A DNA stretch of 64,000 bases, from positions 186,001 to 250,000 of the forward strand of contig JAHLKT010000006.1 in NCBI GenBank assembly GCA_020444545.1, in the 5' to 3' direction. The notes below the pieces were generated by a model. It saw nothing but the letters and a program-made list of their open reading frames with translations, ran no database searches and had not been told where the DNA came from. Positions 62,955-64,000 of the stretch are shown piece after piece. How positions within the stretch are numbered: the stretch's first letter is position 1; each line of letters opens with the position of its first letter. The stretch is from Desulfarculaceae bacterium (lineage in GTDB: Bacteria > Desulfobacterota > Desulfarculia > Desulfarculales > Desulfarculaceae). The position numbers and the translations under genes were made by a program.

Positions 62955-63998
62955 GTGAGCGAATCCAGACACATCCCCCTGGGCGTGGGTTTTTATCCTG
63001 ATTGGTGGAAAGCCAACCACGGCATCCTGGTCGGCAACCGCGACTACTACTACGACCCGGACTACCGAGTGGATGTTGGCCTCAAGCAGCAGAAGGCCCT
63101 CTATGAGCAGTTCGGCGACGTGGGCCTGGGCGCTCCCGACCCTGAGCCCAAGCCCTTGATCAGCTTCGGTATGGTCATGCTGCCCGCCATCTTCGGCTGC
63201 GAGATCGTCTATGAGGAAGCGGCTCTACCCTGGGCCATGCCCCTGAACCTCTCGGCCGAGGAGTGCGACAAGCTCTCAAAGCCCGACCTGACCAAGGCCG
63301 AGCCCATGGCCACCATCCTGGGCCAGTGCGAGTACTTGAAGAAAAAGTACGGCAAGGTGGTGGGCGACATCAACGTGACCGGCGTGCAGAACCTGGCCCT
63401 CAAGCTACGGGGCGAAGAGCTCTACATGGACTACTTCGAGGACCCCGAGTTCGCGCACCGCTTCCTGAAGTTCTGCACCGAGTGCATTATCGACCTGTGG
63501 AAACTGGTCTATCCCATCACCGGCACCGGCGCGGTAGACGTTACTCCCATGTGCGACCCCACCATCTACTGCGTGCCCAACTGCACCGTGGAGCAGATCA
63601 GCGGGGACACCTACGAGGAGTTCGGCCTGCCCTACGACACCATGCTGGCCGAGGCCTGCCATCCCTTTGGCATCCACCACTGCGGCAGCCTGGACCCGGT
63701 GGCCGAGCACTACGCCAAGGTGCCCAACCTGGTCTTCGTGGAAGCGGGCTTTGGCACCGACTTCCGCCGCTCCCGCGAGCTGCTGGGCCCTGACGTGGCC
63801 TTCAACGCCCGCATCAGCCCGGTGCTCATGAAAAACGGCACCCCCGAGGAGGTGGCGGCCACGGTGAAGGACGCCATCGACCAGGGCGCGCCGCTTTCCA
63901 ATTATTCCATCGACACGGTGGGGCTCACCGACGGGGTGCCCGACGAGAACGTGCGCGCCGCCCGCAAGACGGCCGCGGAATTCGGCAAGATCGGCTAG
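62955..63998 (+). CDS. Uroporphyrinogen decarboxylase-family methyltransferase
   Basis: 347 residues of the URO-D superfamily, which includes corrinoid methyltransferases such as MtaA, MtbA and CmuA. The stretch GIHHCGSLDPV near residue 236 has the His/Cys pattern of zinc-binding forms of the family and FNARISPVLMKNGTPEEV is typical of the C terminus. The GTG start at 62955 follows AAGGAG. It ends two bases before the window edge. A corrinoid protein or methyltransferase partner may lie to the right. The substrate is unknown. Confidence 0.8.
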   Translation: MSESRHIPLGVGFYPDWWKANHGILVGNRDYYYDPDYRVDVGLKQQKALYEQFGDVGLGAPDPEPKPLISFGMVMLPAIFGCEIVYEEAALPWAMPLNLSAEECDKLSKPDLTKAEPMATILGQCEYLKKKYGKVVGDINVTGVQNLALKLRGEELYMDYFEDPEFAHRFLKFCTECIIDLWKLVYPITGTGAVDVTPMCDPTIYCVPNCTVEQISGDTYEEFGLPYDTMLAEACHPFGIHHCGSLDPVAEHYAKVPNLVFVEAGFGTDFRRSRELLGPDVAFNARISPVLMKNGTPEEVAATVKDAIDQGAPLSNYSIDTVGLTDGVPDENVRAARKTAAEFGKIG

Positions 63999-64000
63999 CG

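Overview
The window reads as chromosomal DNA of a GC-rich anaerobic deltaproteobacterium (Desulfobacterota, perhaps close to Desulfarculales). The taxonomic call is inference. It rests on the gene mix: futalosine-pathway menaquinone genes, a 2-oxoacid:ferredoxin oxidoreductase operon, an EtfA carrying its own ferredoxin domain, many acyl-CoA genes, a DsrE/F/H-like trio and a URO-D-family (corrinoid-type) methyltransferase. Genes are densely packed, often with ATGA overlaps. I saw no rRNA, tRNA, CRISPR array or transposase.

Layout. 1-3.5 kb: hflK (partial, minus), an AraC/Ogt fusion, ampG and greA. Back-to-back promoters at 3.58-3.67 kb separate greA from a long plus-strand run (3.8-19.4 kb): yceD-rpmF-plsX, acyl-CoA dehydrogenase-etfB-etfA, fabG-acpP-fabF, dCMP deaminase, nrdR, the riboflavin genes ribD-ribE-ribBA-ribH with nusB, then a TetR regulator and mqnB-mqnD. 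19.5-23.1 kb: corC-like gene, lnt and prfB (with programmed frameshift), closed by a terminator. 23.1-31 kb: a seven-gene minus-strand run, UPF0280-yfcE-HIT-lapA-lapB-mutS-amidase. 31.2-39.2 kb: a regulator and a plus-strand acyl-CoA region (two thiolases, enoyl-CoA hydratase, two acyl-CoA dehydrogenases, meaB, an XRE-cupin regulator). 39.2-39.5 kb: a repeat-rich non-coding patch. 39.5-48.5 kb, minus strand: ppx-guaB-guaA, an AT-rich EVE-domain/nuclease-like gene, dnaE and a small lipoprotein. 48.7-54 kb, plus strand: a purine-type permease, a phosphorylase-like protein, a DsrE/F/H-like trio behind a long leader, and a lipoprotein. 54.3-57.4 kb, minus strand: a four-subunit 2-oxoacid:ferredoxin oxidoreductase plus a double-ACT protein. 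57.6-64 kb: DUF493, two unknowns, a two-subunit CoA-transferase (minus), an ECHDC3-like crotonase, a sigma-54 activator remnant and a URO-D-family methyltransferase.

How the genes fit together. The plus-strand run links phospholipid and fatty-acid synthesis (plsX, fabG, acpP, fabF) to an acyl-CoA dehydrogenase/Etf module, with fabH and fabD missing from the places they usually occupy. The 31-39 kb and 59-64 kb blocks look like acyl-CoA degradation or activation. The Vor/Kor-type oxidoreductase would feed 2-oxoacids into acyl-CoAs with reduced ferredoxin.

The strongest candidate for something unusual is the low-GC gene at 43393-44496. It joins an EVE-like N-terminal region to a PD-(D/E)XK-like C-terminal region and sits alone among GC-rich housekeeping genes, which would fit a single-gene modification-dependent restriction factor. 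Other points of interest are a GraL-like hairpin in the greA leader, a paired inverted repeat of a dispersed genomic element, and a crotonase that has lost both catalytic glutamates.
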